DNA of 64,000 nucleotides, from the NCBI RefSeq assembly GCF_007556815.1, contig NZ_CP041745.1, forward strand, positions 1,054,001-1,118,000, read 5' to 3'. Source of the DNA: Paraburkholderia megapolitana (GTDB lineage: Bacteria > Pseudomonadota > Gammaproteobacteria > Burkholderiales > Burkholderiaceae). The notes under the pieces are model-generated. The model was not told where the DNA came from. It saw only the letters and a program-made list of their open reading frames with translations, and searched no databases. The first letter of the stretch is position 1. Each line of letters starts with the position of its first letter. This document shows, one piece after another, positions 25,598 through 34,325 of this stretch. Made by a program: the position numbers and the translations under genes.

Positions 25598-26812
25598 TTA
25601 TCGCCCGCCAGTGAAAACTGCTTTTAACGCCCGCAGCGGCGCTGTCAAGCGCCAGCTGGTCGACGCGTGCAGCGCGAGGACGCTGCCTTGTAGTTCATCG
25701 ATTCTTCCGTTGCGAGCGCGGAGTTGCTCGTCCTTGTCATGAAGCTGTCCGTTCAGGGCGGACAGTTGTTCGTCGATGGCGTGCAGTCTTTCCTCCTTGT
25801 CACGCAACGCCGTCTCGAGGGTATCGATACGGGCCTGTGCATTCGCAAATGGGGTCTCTTTGAGGGGCGTCGTATTGACCGCTTCTTCGCTGGATTCCCC
25901 TGCTGCACTGATCGCCGGCGCCGGAAAACGATAGACGAGATGCGGGTAGGCTTGTTCCGCATGCAATCCTGTCGCCTGAATCATTCCTTCGACCGCTTCC
26001 AGCGCACCGAGACATGTTGCTTGCAGGGGATCGTCGAATGCGAGGTAGCCACCGGAGGCATGCATCTTCGGCCGCACAACCTCAGTCGCAAACTTTACTG
26101 CAGAGTAGATATCGCAATCGATATGCGCGAGAGTGACGGCGTCGATCTTTTCGAGCAGCGCCGGCGCTGTCTGCTCGAACAAGCCCTGGACAGGGATCAG
26201 ATTGACCAATTGATTCTCTTGCGCAAATGTACGTAGCGCGTCAAGTGAGCTGTCCTTGAAGTCTCCCGCCATATGCAGGTCGCGTGCGGTATCCGTTTCA
26301 GGCATTCCCTCAAAGGTATCGAGCGCATAGACCTTGGCCTTCGTCTCGAGCCGACGCGCGATATTCGCCATGAAGATCGCCGAGCCACCCTTGTAGCTCC
26401 CGAATTCGACGATGTCGCCCTCGATACCGGCCAGGCCATACTTCAGGATCAGAAACAGATTCATGAGCTTGTGCTCGTCGACCACGGTCCAGCCCCGCGC
26501 CAACTCCATGCTCTCTTTGTAGATGGGATCCTGCGCGATCGCGGGCGCAATCCCCTCGGGTGACTGAAGTCCCCACGATCGCACGTAGCCGGCCGTCACA
26601 TTCCTGCCGGCGACAACACTGTTCGATGTGTTGATGTGAAGTTGACGGAGCGCGTGCTCGAGATCGGGCCCGTGAGTTTGATTTCTGAGGAGCGAGATTC
26701 CTGCGAGATGGAGATTCGTCATCCCTGCCAGTCTGGAAGTTGGTTCAAAAGGACTGCTCGGCACATGCCCAGATGTTCCGGCAGACGAGTAAGCAGCCGA
26801 TGAATTCGACAA
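25598..26812 (-). CDS. TylF-type SAM methyltransferase with C-terminal coiled coil
   Basis: The middle of the 404-residue protein is a macrocin-O-methyltransferase (TylF)-like class I domain: IEGDIVEFGSYKGGSAIFMA is the SAM loop, YALDTFEGMPETD follows it, and HIDCDIYSAVKFA and FDDPLQAT carry the acidic metal-binding residues. From about residue 312 a heptad-rich coiled coil (repeated DKEERLHA and DKDEQLRA) leads to the terminal ALHASTSWRLTAPLRALKAV. That SxSWRxTAPLR ending recurs in polysaccharide-locus glycosyltransferases and methyltransferases. It probably methylates a sugar hydroxyl of the polymer. In ABC-exported O-antigens a terminal methyl can stop elongation, with the coiled coil acting as a ruler. 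That role is speculative here because Wzt lacks a cap-binding domain. Confidence 0.85.
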   Translation of the reverse strand: MSNSSAAYSSAGTSGHVPSSPFEPTSRLAGMTNLHLAGISLLRNQTHGPDLEHALRQLHINTSNSVVAGRNVTAGYVRSWGLQSPEGIAPAIAQDPIYKESMELARGWTVVDEHKLMNLFLILKYGLAGIEGDIVEFGSYKGGSAIFMANIARRLETKAKVYALDTFEGMPETDTARDLHMAGDFKDSSLDALRTFAQENQLVNLIPVQGLFEQTAPALLEKIDAVTLAHIDCDIYSAVKFATEVVRPKMHASGGYLAFDDPLQATCLGALEAVEGMIQATGLHAEQAYPHLVYRFPAPAISAAGESSEEAVNTTPLKETPFANAQARIDTLETALRDKEERLHAIDEQLSALNGQLHDKDEQLRARNGRIDELQGSVLALHASTSWRLTAPLRALKAVFTGGR

Positions 26813-27192
26813 ACGCGTTCGTGAATACTAACACCATGACCGACAGACGTCCGGGTCGATGACCGGCGTCATACAGCATTGACAAAACGCTAAAACCTCA
26901 AGGCCGATTCTGTGAGCTTGAAGGTTCTTTTCGATCGATTCGAGAGCAATTTCACGTAAGCGACAGCTTGATCACCACGGAAACAAGATGAACTGGTATT
27001 GATTCGAAGATCTCGACAACAGCGAAAATTCCCCCTCAGCTTGAGCCTGATTGTCTAAAACAGATTACCCATCGGGTTCCTTACGATTTGCCGCCATTGT
27101 GGAGTGTCTTTCACTATGCAGTGTCGCTAATCGTCTTACTCGCAGTAGAATCGGATGCCCGGATGGTCCGGTACACAAAGGAGAGTTCCGAG
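26813..27192. other. non-coding gap
   Basis: No gene is supported in these 380 bases between the divergent methyltransferase gene and the small gene at 27193. It presumably holds promoters for both; none could be assigned with confidence. Confidence 0.5.
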
Positions 27193-27393
27193 ATGGGAAA
27201 ATTCGTTGGAAGCCAGGCTGTAAATATCGCAGTCGATATTGTTAGAGATGCTTTAAGAAGCGATGCTATCAAGCTGCTTGGTCCCATCAACAAGGACGAA
27301 GCAGAAGCGTGCGCAAAAGCCGATGCGAAATACCTGGCGACGCTACTCAACGAGGTTCATGAGCAAATAACCAATCCCCGTCCCCAAGGTTGA
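27193..27393 (+). CDS. small hypothetical protein, 66 residues
   Basis: A 66-residue protein, MGKFVGSQAVNIAVDIVRDA at the start, predicted to be largely helical, with charged residues spread throughout and no signal peptide or membrane helix. The start is supported by a near-perfect ribosome site AAAGGAGAG (27177-27185), seven bases before the ATG. The frame is open upstream, but that part has no such signal. It is read against the direction of its glycan-gene neighbours and matches no family I recognise. The good ribosome site and unbiased amino-acid composition make it a credible small gene. Confidence 0.5.
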   Translation: MGKFVGSQAVNIAVDIVRDALRSDAIKLLGPINKDEAEACAKADAKYLATLLNEVHEQITNPRPQG

Positions 27394-27591
27394 AGTTGTC
27401 GTCGCCGGTGGCCTTTTGAAACGAGCAATGCGCTCGAAAGGGACTTATATTTCGTCGTCGGTTGCAGCGGTTTCTGCTCACCGACGGTGGAGGTTGAAAG
27501 ACGACGTTCGTCAATTAAGGTACTTGTCCCGCAGATTGTCATACGGAGAGGCTTTGCGCCTGGCATGCATCGCCCTCGTTCCGGACGGTCC

Positions 27592-28635
27592 TCAAGGTCG
27601 ACTGATCAACAAAGACAGGCGGTGTCGCGCAAAATGCATCCCGCGCTTCAGCTCCCCATTCCATATCCTTCCCGTAAGAACGGCGCCCCATCCCCACAGA
27701 ATTGCAAGCGGTTTGGGCCAGGCGATAATCGGTGCGCAGAAAAACAGAAACGCCGCCCGATGGCCGAACTGTGTCTTGAAGCGTCGCAGCGTCGCAGGCG
27801 CGTTTCCGCCGCCGGACAGGCGTTGCCTTAGCAGGTTGAACGGGTAATAGCTGATCAGCATCTTGTTGCCCAGCCGATTGACTGCCTCGGGTTGCAATCC
27901 CGCTGGCTCATACGACTTCAGGATGTCGAAAAATTTTTCGACAAAAATCTCGGAAAAATCATAACCACCGGAGTTGGCCCGTTTGCACGCAAGGATGTAG
28001 TCAAGGACGTACGCGTTCAGACCTGCTCTAAGCGCTGGCAGGATGACAAGGTGTACCTGAACCAGATTGCTTCCGCAAAACACTCGCGCATCGATCTCGC
28101 GTTGCAGGTCCTTGTTGATAATGCAGGCGGATATGAATGTGACGAGCGAGCCGACTTCATACAGAAAGTCCGAGATGTCGGTGAAATCACGCCTGCCGCT
28201 GGTTCCGGTCGGTCGCTCCTTGACGAAATCGTGTTCGTATCCATACGCCTTCAAACAAACGACGCCGTAGTCGTTGCTTCGTAGCAGATCAACGACTTGT
28301 CGAAGTTTCCCGGGAAGATAAAGATCGTCATCGCCCAGAATCTGCACGTAGCGTCCCTGGGCGACATTGAAGCATTGCGCGATATTGGCATCGGACCCGA
28401 TGTTTTGCTCATTGCGTATCGAGCGGATGTTCAACCCTTGTTGACGGATCGCTTCTACGGTTGCCGCGGTGTGATCGGAGGAACAGTTGTCGGAAACAAC
28501 GATCTCCACTGAACCATCATCAAGCAGATCGAGGTCCGGCAGGAACTGGCGCAAACACAGTTCAACATACGCGGCGCGGTTGAACGTAGGGATAGCGATC
28601 GTAAGAAGGGGGCGAGTCGAGGCGCGAGTTTCCAT
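27592..28635 (-). CDS. family-2 glycosyltransferase (RfbV/abequosyltransferase-like)
   Basis: A 347-residue GT-A enzyme with LLTIAIPTFNRAAYVELCLR at the N-terminus, VSDNCSSDHTAATVE, and GRYVQILGDDDLYLPGKL containing the metal-binding DDD. The arrangement, and the internal stretch around LVTFISACIINKD, recall the dideoxyhexosyl transferases (RfbV type) of Salmonella O-antigens. That fits the presence of rfbFGH in the same locus. The C-terminus has an amphipathic or hydrophobic segment (RAAFLFFCAPIIAWP) that may dock on the membrane. It ends a two-gene unit with gmhB (5-base gap). Transfer of a CDP-dideoxysugar is an inference. Confidence 0.85.
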   Translation of the reverse strand: METRASTRPLLTIAIPTFNRAAYVELCLRQFLPDLDLLDDGSVEIVVSDNCSSDHTAATVEAIRQQGLNIRSIRNEQNIGSDANIAQCFNVAQGRYVQILGDDDLYLPGKLRQVVDLLRSNDYGVVCLKAYGYEHDFVKERPTGTSGRRDFTDISDFLYEVGSLVTFISACIINKDLQREIDARVFCGSNLVQVHLVILPALRAGLNAYVLDYILACKRANSGGYDFSEIFVEKFFDILKSYEPAGLQPEAVNRLGNKMLISYYPFNLLRQRLSGGGNAPATLRRFKTQFGHRAAFLFFCAPIIAWPKPLAILWGWGAVLTGRIWNGELKRGMHFARHRLSLLISRP

Positions 28636-28640
28636 GCTGT

Positions 28641-29183
28641 CTATCGGCCAGGTAGACGAAGATATGCAATGGCGTCGAGCGGAGACGCCACCTTGATCGC
28701 CGGCTGGTAGTTCGACTCATCGCCCATATAAAGCAACGTAGCCACTCCGGCTGCGCGTCCTGCATCCATGTCGGTCTTCTTGTCGCCAAGAAAGACAGAC
28801 TCGCCAAAGTCTATTTCATAGTCGCGCGCGGCCTGCAGCAGCATGCCCGGAGCGGGTTTGCGGCAAGCACATTCCTGACGATACTTACCGTCCCCATGTT
28901 CCGGGTGATGCGGGCAAAAGTAGACTCGTTCTATCGGTCCACCTGCCTCGGCGAACTTTTGAGTCACCCAGTTCATCAAGGTCCAGAAATCTTCCTCGGT
29001 GTAGTAGCCCCGGCCGATGCCCGCCTGGTTCGTTACGATAAACGTCTTGTATTCCCGACGCATCGCTTCGGTTACCAGTTCGAATATTCCGGGGATGAAC
29101 TCGAATTGATCCTGCCGATGCGTGTATCCGGAATCGACGTTGACCACGCCGTCCCGGTCAAGGAATAAAGCTCGCTGTTTCAT
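28641..29183 (-). CDS. gmhB: D-glycero-D-manno-heptose 1,7-bisphosphate 7-phosphatase GmhB
   Basis: Removes the 7-phosphate of heptose 1,7-bisphosphate. The 180-residue HAD phosphatase has the nucleophile motif LFLDRDGVVN, the second motif IVTNQAGIGRG, and the GmhB-specific zinc loop with Cys and His in FCPHHPEH and ECACRKPAPGM. FLGDKKTDMDAGRAAGV closes the active site. The ATG at 29183 gives the conserved MKQRALFLDRDGV start; an upstream extension to 29225 is unlikely. It precedes the RfbV-like transferase by five bases. With GmhA, the HddA-like kinase and the HddC-like transferase it completes activated-heptose synthesis. Confidence 0.94.
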   Translation of the reverse strand: MKQRALFLDRDGVVNVDSGYTHRQDQFEFIPGIFELVTEAMRREYKTFIVTNQAGIGRGYYTEEDFWTLMNWVTQKFAEAGGPIERVYFCPHHPEHGDGKYRQECACRKPAPGMLLQAARDYEIDFGESVFLGDKKTDMDAGRAAGVATLLYMGDESNYQPAIKVASPLDAIAYLRLPGR

Positions 29184-29537
29184 AGGGCATCTCTCTTCAC
29201 TCTTATCACGCGTGCCAGACCGCATCCTTCACGCGCTAGTCCAGTCGGGCATTACTCCGACGGCCCGACAGTCTAGCAGGTTGCCTTGTTGCTATCCGCG
29301 ACTGCCGGCCACCGGGGGCGCCCACACCCGGTTCGGGCGAGGCCCTCGTTGCGAGAATCTTCGTATGCACCCAATGGGCTAAAATACGCACGCTTACGGA
29401 GGGTCGGATGTTGTTTCCCCACGTAACAAAAGGAAAAGCTGGTTGTCCGACTCGCCTGTTTTGAGGAGACTGATGTCTCCGCCAGCGCGTCGTCGAAAAA
29501 CACAAGTGTCGCGACCCAGGCACGCTGCCTCGTTTAC
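29184..29537. other. divergent intergenic region
   Basis: No gene lies in these 354 bases between gmhB (minus) and the 29538 glycosyltransferase (plus). An AT-rich TAAAAT (29380-29385) could be a -10 element for the plus operon, but no well-spaced -35 was found. Confidence 0.45.
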
Positions 29538-30380
29538 ATGAATATTAGTGCGCTGATTTCCGAAGTCGAGGGTCTGTCCGTGTCTGTGGTCGTATATCGA
29601 CCGGACCCGGCGCAGTTGGCGCAAACGCTGGATAGTCTCGCGCTCGCATGCGACGCCCTGAGGGTGGCGAAACCCGGTGTTCCGATCGGCGTCTATATTG
29701 TCGATAACGGTGGCCTGCCGGACGATACCCCTTCGCTCGATGAGTTACGTGCCCACCAGTTGACATGCACGGTCATTGCGGGGCACGGCAACGTCGGTTA
29801 CGGGCGCGGGCACAACCTGGCGATCGACCGCACCGCCAGCCGCTATCACCTCGTGCTGAATCCCGACATCGACCTTGAGCGCGATTCGCTCGTGCAGGCG
29901 ATGGCGTTCCTCGACGAGCACCCGGAGGTGGGTCTGCTCACGCCGAGAATCGGCGATCACGAGGGCAGCATTCAGTACCTGTGCCGACGGTATCCGACGG
30001 TGCTCGACCTTTTTATCCGCGGTTTTTTGCCCGGCAGCGTGCGCAGGTTTTTCTCACGGCGACTGGCGCGCTACGAAATGCGTGACCTCATTAACGAACG
30101 CGACATCGTTTGGGATCCGCCGATTGTCAGCGGCTGTTTTATGCTGTTTCGAACGAGCGTGTTGAAAAAACTTGCTGGTTTTGATCCACGTTATTTTCTG
30201 TACTTTGAAGATTACGATTTGAGTTTGCGCACCCACGACGTGGCGCGTGTCGCGTATCTGCCCGCCGTTCGCGTGCAGCATCACGGTGGAGGCGCAGCGC
30301 GCAAAGGTTCGTCGCATATCAGGATGTTCGCGGCATCAGCGGTCAAGTTCTTTAACCGTTTCGGTTGGAAGCTCCTATGA
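29538..30380 (+). CDS. family-2 glycosyltransferase, rhamnosyltransferase (WbbL)-like
   Basis: A 280-residue GT2 enzyme. The N-terminus has SVSVVVYRPDPAQLAQTLDS, then IVDNGG, GHGNVGYGRGHNLAI, and LVLNPDIDLERDSL with the DxD metal loop. VSGCFMLFRTSVLKKLAGFD and FLYFEDYDLSLR supply the catalytic base region seen in WbbL-type rhamnosyltransferases. L-rhamnose from the rml operon is a plausible donor sugar. It is the first gene of a four-gene plus-strand operon whose remaining members overlap by four bases (ATGA) or lie within a few bases of each other. Donor assignment is an inference. Confidence 0.88.
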   Translation: MNISALISEVEGLSVSVVVYRPDPAQLAQTLDSLALACDALRVAKPGVPIGVYIVDNGGLPDDTPSLDELRAHQLTCTVIAGHGNVGYGRGHNLAIDRTASRYHLVLNPDIDLERDSLVQAMAFLDEHPEVGLLTPRIGDHEGSIQYLCRRYPTVLDLFIRGFLPGSVRRFFSRRLARYEMRDLINERDIVWDPPIVSGCFMLFRTSVLKKLAGFDPRYFLYFEDYDLSLRTHDVARVAYLPAVRVQHHGGGAARKGSSHIRMFAASAVKFFNRFGWKLL

Positions 30381-31333
30381 CACATGTCCTGGTGAGCGGC
30401 GCAAACGGCTTCGTCGGGCAAGTGTTGACGCGCGCGCTGGTTGACGCAGGTTGCAGCGTGACCGGGCTGGTCCGTCGCGCCGCCAGCTGTGCGGACGGCG
30501 TAGCGGAATGGGTTCACGGCGGCAAGGATTTCGCCGGCCTGGCCGATGTGTGGCCTCAGGGGTTGAGGCCGGACTGTGTCGTGCATCTTGCGGCCCGCGT
30601 TCATGTCATGCATGACGATGCCCTCGATCCCGACGCCGCGTTCCGCGCGACCAATGTCGAAGGTACATTGCGACTCGCGGCCGCGGCGCGGCAAAACGGC
30701 GCGCGACGCTTTGTGTTCGTCAGCAGCATTAAGGCGGTGGCTGAATCGGATGGCGGACGTCCGCTTCGCGAGGACGACGACGTGCGCGCCGAAGACGCTT
30801 ACGGGCGATCGAAGCGGGAAGCCGAGCAGGCGCTGATCCGCTATGGCGACGAGACGGGGCTCGACGTTGTGATCGTGCGCCCGCCGCTGGTGTATGGCCC
30901 GCAGGTACGCGCGAATTTCCTGCGTCTGATGGACGGTATCTGGCGTGGCATGCCTTTGCCGCTGGGTACGGTGAGAGCGAGGCGCAGTCTCGTCTACGTG
31001 GGCAATCTCGCGGATGCACTTGTGTGCTGCGCCACAGACCCTCGGGCGGCTCACCAGTGTTTTCATGTTGCCGATAGCGACGATTCGACAGTAGCGGAAC
31101 TCGCGCGCATGCTCGGCAGGCATTTGCAAAAGCCGGCGCGTCTGTTCCCCGTGCCAGTGGGCCTGCTTCAACTGGCGGGCCGACTGACCGGTCGTTTGCC
31201 GCAGATCGATCGTTTGATCGGAAGTTTGCAGGTTGATACGACACGGATTCGCACGGTTCTTGGCTGGCAGCCACGCTATTCAACCGACGACGGGCTCGCT
31301 GCAACAGCTCGCTGGTACCGCTCGACACATTGA
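30377..31333 (+). CDS. NAD-dependent epimerase/4-ketoreductase (WbpV/WbiG-like)
   Basis: A 318-residue extended SDR with VLVSGANGFVGQVLTRAL at the N-terminus, catalytic Ser in FVSSIKAVAES and the Tyr-Lys pair in DAYGRSKREAEQ. Relatives that sit beside a PNPT transferase and a WbpM-type dehydratase reduce UDP-4-keto-6-deoxy-GlcNAc at C4 to give UDP-QuiNAc or UDP-FucNAc. The same trio is present here, so it probably provides the first sugar of the O-unit. The ATG at 30377 overlaps the preceding stop (ATGA). The stereochemical outcome cannot be read from sequence. Confidence 0.87.
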   Translation: MTHVLVSGANGFVGQVLTRALVDAGCSVTGLVRRAASCADGVAEWVHGGKDFAGLADVWPQGLRPDCVVHLAARVHVMHDDALDPDAAFRATNVEGTLRLAAAARQNGARRFVFVSSIKAVAESDGGRPLREDDDVRAEDAYGRSKREAEQALIRYGDETGLDVVIVRPPLVYGPQVRANFLRLMDGIWRGMPLPLGTVRARRSLVYVGNLADALVCCATDPRAAHQCFHVADSDDSTVAELARMLGRHLQKPARLFPVPVGLLQLAGRLTGRLPQIDRLIGSLQVDTTRIRTVLGWQPRYSTDDGLAATARWYRSTH

Positions 31334-31341
31334 GACCGTTC

Positions 31342-32376
31342 ATGGCCACACAAGCTTTTATGGCGATCTCTCCTCAGCTCAGCGCAATACTTGCCGCGCT
31401 TGGTGCGGCATGCGTATGTGCCCTGATCCTGTCCATGCTGCTCAAGACCGGCCTGGCATGGCGTCTCGCCACCGACATTCCGAACGACCGTTCGCTGCAT
31501 GCTCGCCCCACGCCGCGAGTGGGTGGCTGGGGGATCGTCCCGGTATCTGTGCTGGCAATATTGATCGCGGCGCCCAGCCTGTGGTTCGCGGCGGCCGCAA
31601 CGGCTTTCCTCGCAGCGATATCGCAGATCGACGATCGCCGCGGGCTCCCTGCTCGGGTCAGGTTCGCCGCGCACCTGATCGCAGTAGTGGGACTCGTTGT
31701 CCTCTACCCAGCAGCGGTCTCGTGGTGGATGCTCGCCGCCTTGTCATTTTTAATGCTCTGGCTAGTCAATCTTTACAACTTCATGGACGGCGCAGACGGA
31801 CTTGCCGGCGGCATGACACTATTCGGCTTCTCCGGATATGCCGCTGCAGCGTTGATCAGCGCCCATCCGCTACCCGAACTGGCGCTGGCATCGGCGGCGG
31901 TAGCAGGAGCGGCAATCGGCTTCCTGCTGTTCAACTTCCACCCCGCACGTATCTTCCTGGGCGACGCAGGGTCCATCTCCACAGGCTTCCTGGCTGGCGC
32001 ATTCGGTTACTGGGGCTGGCTTCACGGCGTCTGGCCGATCTGGTTCCCGGTACTGGTGTTCTCGCCATTTATTACGGACGCTTCAATCACCCTTACAAGA
32101 CGTTTGTTGCGCGGTAAGAAATTTTGGCAAGCGCACCGGGAGCACTACTATCAACGTATGGTGCGCTCCGGCATTGGTCACGCCGGCACCGCTTGTGTTT
32201 GGTATCTCGTGATGGTTGTTGGCATAATGCTTGCTGTTTATGCACTCGACCGACCTTCGATTGTCCAGTGGAGTCTCGTTGCCACATGGATCGTTGCTTT
32301 GTGTTTGATGGGCGCGGCAGTCGATTTCCGCTGGCGTCGTTTCCAGTCAACACAGTCCGAACACTCTGAGGTATGA
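31342..32376 (+). CDS. undecaprenyl-phosphate sugar-1-phosphate transferase, PNPT/WecA-WbpL family (GT4-type)
   Basis: A 344-residue inner-membrane protein with about ten or eleven helices that transfers a HexNAc-1-phosphate to undecaprenyl phosphate to start O-unit assembly. Family marks are RSLHARPTPRVGGWGI in the first cytoplasmic loop, the Asp-rich NLYNFMDGADGLAGG, HPARIFLGDAGSIS and the late AHREHYYQRM loop. The ATG at 31342 is chosen. A TTG at 31330 overlapping the previous stop is an alternative. The stop overlaps the next gene in an ATGA junction. The likely donor is the UDP-6-deoxy-HexNAc made by its neighbours. Confidence 0.92.
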   Translation: MATQAFMAISPQLSAILAALGAACVCALILSMLLKTGLAWRLATDIPNDRSLHARPTPRVGGWGIVPVSVLAILIAAPSLWFAAAATAFLAAISQIDDRRGLPARVRFAAHLIAVVGLVVLYPAAVSWWMLAALSFLMLWLVNLYNFMDGADGLAGGMTLFGFSGYAAAALISAHPLPELALASAAVAGAAIGFLLFNFHPARIFLGDAGSISTGFLAGAFGYWGWLHGVWPIWFPVLVFSPFITDASITLTRRLLRGKKFWQAHREHYYQRMVRSGIGHAGTACVWYLVMVVGIMLAVYALDRPSIVQWSLVATWIVALCLMGAAVDFRWRRFQSTQSEHSEV

Positions 32377-34268
32377 CGCTGATGTTTAGATCCAGAGCCT
32401 CATGGCTGTCTTTCAGCGCTTTCCTTTTCGATGTCTGTGCGGTCGCCGCAGCGTGGCTGGTCGCCTACGTCATCCGCTTCAACGGCGTCATCCCGATCGA
32501 ATTTCGAATGGGGGCGGTGCACTCGTTGCTGTGGGTGCTGCCTGTGTATGCGGTGATGTTCCATATCTACGGCCTTTACCGCGGCATGTGGGTGTTCGCA
32601 AGTTTGCCGGACCTGATGCGGATTTCCAAAGCAGTCGTGTCGGGTGCGTTGATCGCGATGGTCGTTCTGGTGATGGTTCAGCCACATCCGATCGTTCCTC
32701 GCTCAGTACTGGTCGTCTCCCCCTTGCTGCTGTTTCTGGCAATGGGCGGCTCTCGCGCCCTCTACCGCGCGACCAAAGAGTTCTATCTATACGGTGGCCT
32801 CGTCGCGCAAGGCAAACCCGTCATCGTTCTGGGCGCAGGCCGTGCCGGCGCAAGCCTCGCTCGCGAACTGTCGCGCTCGAGCGAATGGCGCCTCGTCGGT
32901 CTACTGGACGATGACGTAGCCAAGCACGGCCGCGAAATCTACGGCTACAAGGTTTTAGGGCCCATCAGCGACCTTCCGCAACTCGCGGAGTCGATGAAAA
33001 CCGAGTACGCGATCATCGCGATCCCCTCTGCAACCGTCGAAGCACAGCGACGCGTAGCCACGCTGTGCGTCCGTGCGGGTGTCCGCGCGATGGTGCTGCC
33101 TGCATTGACGACGTTGACACAGGGCCAGGCGTTCCTCTCGCGTGTACGACACATTGACCTTGAAGATTTGCTGGGCCGCGATCCGGTGAAGATCGACACA
33201 CCGCACGTCGAGGCACTGCTGCGAAACAGGGTGGTAATGGTCACCGGGGCCGGCGGTTCGATCGGCTCGGAGCTGTGCCGCCAGATCCTGCGTTTCGAAC
33301 CTGCGCAGCTCATCGCCTACGATCTATCCGAATACGCGATGTACAAGCTCACCGAGGAATTGCACGAGCGCTACCAGGGCGTGTCGGTGATCCCGGTCAT
33401 TGGCGATGCCAAAGATTCGCTGCTGCTCGACCAGGTGCTGTCGCGCCACACCCCGCATATCGTGTTTCATGCAGCGGCCTACAAGCACGTTCCGTTGATG
33501 GAAGAGCAGAACGCGTGGCAAGCGGTACGCAACAACGTACTTGGTACCTACCGTGTGGCACGTGCTGCGATTCGCCATGACGTCCGACACTTCGTACTGA
33601 TTTCGACGGATAAGGCAGTCAACCCGACGAACGTGATGGGCGCGAGCAAACGCCTCGCCGAAATGGCCTGCCAGGCGCTGCAGCAAAGTAGCCAGCGCAC
33701 GCAGTTCGAGACAGTGCGCTTTGGAAACGTGCTGGGAAGCGCGGGTAGTGTGATTCCGAAGTTCCAGCAGCAGATCGCGAAGGGCGGCCCGGTTACTGTC
33801 ACGCACCCTGAGATCACGCGGTTCTTCATGACCATTCCCGAAGCCTCGCAACTGGTGTTGCAGGCATCGAGCATGGGGCACGGCGGTGAGATCTTCATCC
33901 TCGATATGGGGCAACCGGTCAAGATCGTCGACCTGGCTCGGGACCTGATCAAGCTGTACGGATTTAGCGAAGAGCAGATCCGGATCGTGTTTACCGGACT
34001 CCGCCCCGGAGAGAAGCTATACGAAGAGCTACTCGCCGACGATGAAACGACAACTCGCACACCTCATCCCAAACTGCGAATCGCGCAGGCACGGGAAGTA
34101 GCGGACAACCTGCTGGACGAATTGCTGCCGTGGTTGATGCAGCACCGCGTGCTGACCGTCGACGAGGTTCGTCGCGACCTACGGCGCTGGGTGCCGGAGT
34201 ATCAACCGACGCTCGCACCGCCGCTCCAGAGCATCACGCCAGTGACGGGGATTCGCGCGTTGAAGTAA
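32373..34268 (+). CDS. UDP-HexNAc 4,6-dehydratase, WbpM/CapD/WbiI-like membrane protein
   Basis: A 631-residue two-part protein. Four N-terminal membrane helices (residues 1-120) precede a first Rossmann unit (VIVLGAGRAGASLAREL). The C-terminal catalytic SDR follows, with VMVTGAGGSIGSELCRQI, LISTDKAVNPTNVMGASKR and TRFFMTIPEASQLVLQA. The residue usually Tyr is Met in VMGASK, the Ser-Met-Lys triad reported for WbpM. The reaction is conversion of UDP-GlcNAc to the 4-keto-6-deoxy sugar. It is the last gene of the plus-strand operon, and a strong terminator begins 28 bases later. Confidence 0.95.
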   Translation: MTLMFRSRASWLSFSAFLFDVCAVAAAWLVAYVIRFNGVIPIEFRMGAVHSLLWVLPVYAVMFHIYGLYRGMWVFASLPDLMRISKAVVSGALIAMVVLVMVQPHPIVPRSVLVVSPLLLFLAMGGSRALYRATKEFYLYGGLVAQGKPVIVLGAGRAGASLARELSRSSEWRLVGLLDDDVAKHGREIYGYKVLGPISDLPQLAESMKTEYAIIAIPSATVEAQRRVATLCVRAGVRAMVLPALTTLTQGQAFLSRVRHIDLEDLLGRDPVKIDTPHVEALLRNRVVMVTGAGGSIGSELCRQILRFEPAQLIAYDLSEYAMYKLTEELHERYQGVSVIPVIGDAKDSLLLDQVLSRHTPHIVFHAAAYKHVPLMEEQNAWQAVRNNVLGTYRVARAAIRHDVRHFVLISTDKAVNPTNVMGASKRLAEMACQALQQSSQRTQFETVRFGNVLGSAGSVIPKFQQQIAKGGPVTVTHPEITRFFMTIPEASQLVLQASSMGHGGEIFILDMGQPVKIVDLARDLIKLYGFSEEQIRIVFTGLRPGEKLYEELLADDETTTRTPHPKLRIAQAREVADNLLDELLPWLMQHRVLTVDEVRRDLRRWVPEYQPTLAPPLQSITPVTGIRALK

Positions 34269-34296
34269 CGAGTAGGCCCCGCTCACAGCGATAAAC

Positions 34297-34320
34297 AAAA
34301 AGGCGCTCACGCGCCTTTTT
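34297..34320. terminator. bidirectional intrinsic terminator
   Basis: A perfect 10-bp inverted repeat AAAAAGGCGC / GCGCCTTTTT with a four-base loop (TCAC). The flanking A-run and T-run make it work in both directions. It separates the convergent WbpM-like gene (plus) and PNPT gene (minus) and marks the end of the main O-antigen locus. Confidence 0.92.
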
Positions 34321-34325
34321 CGTTG

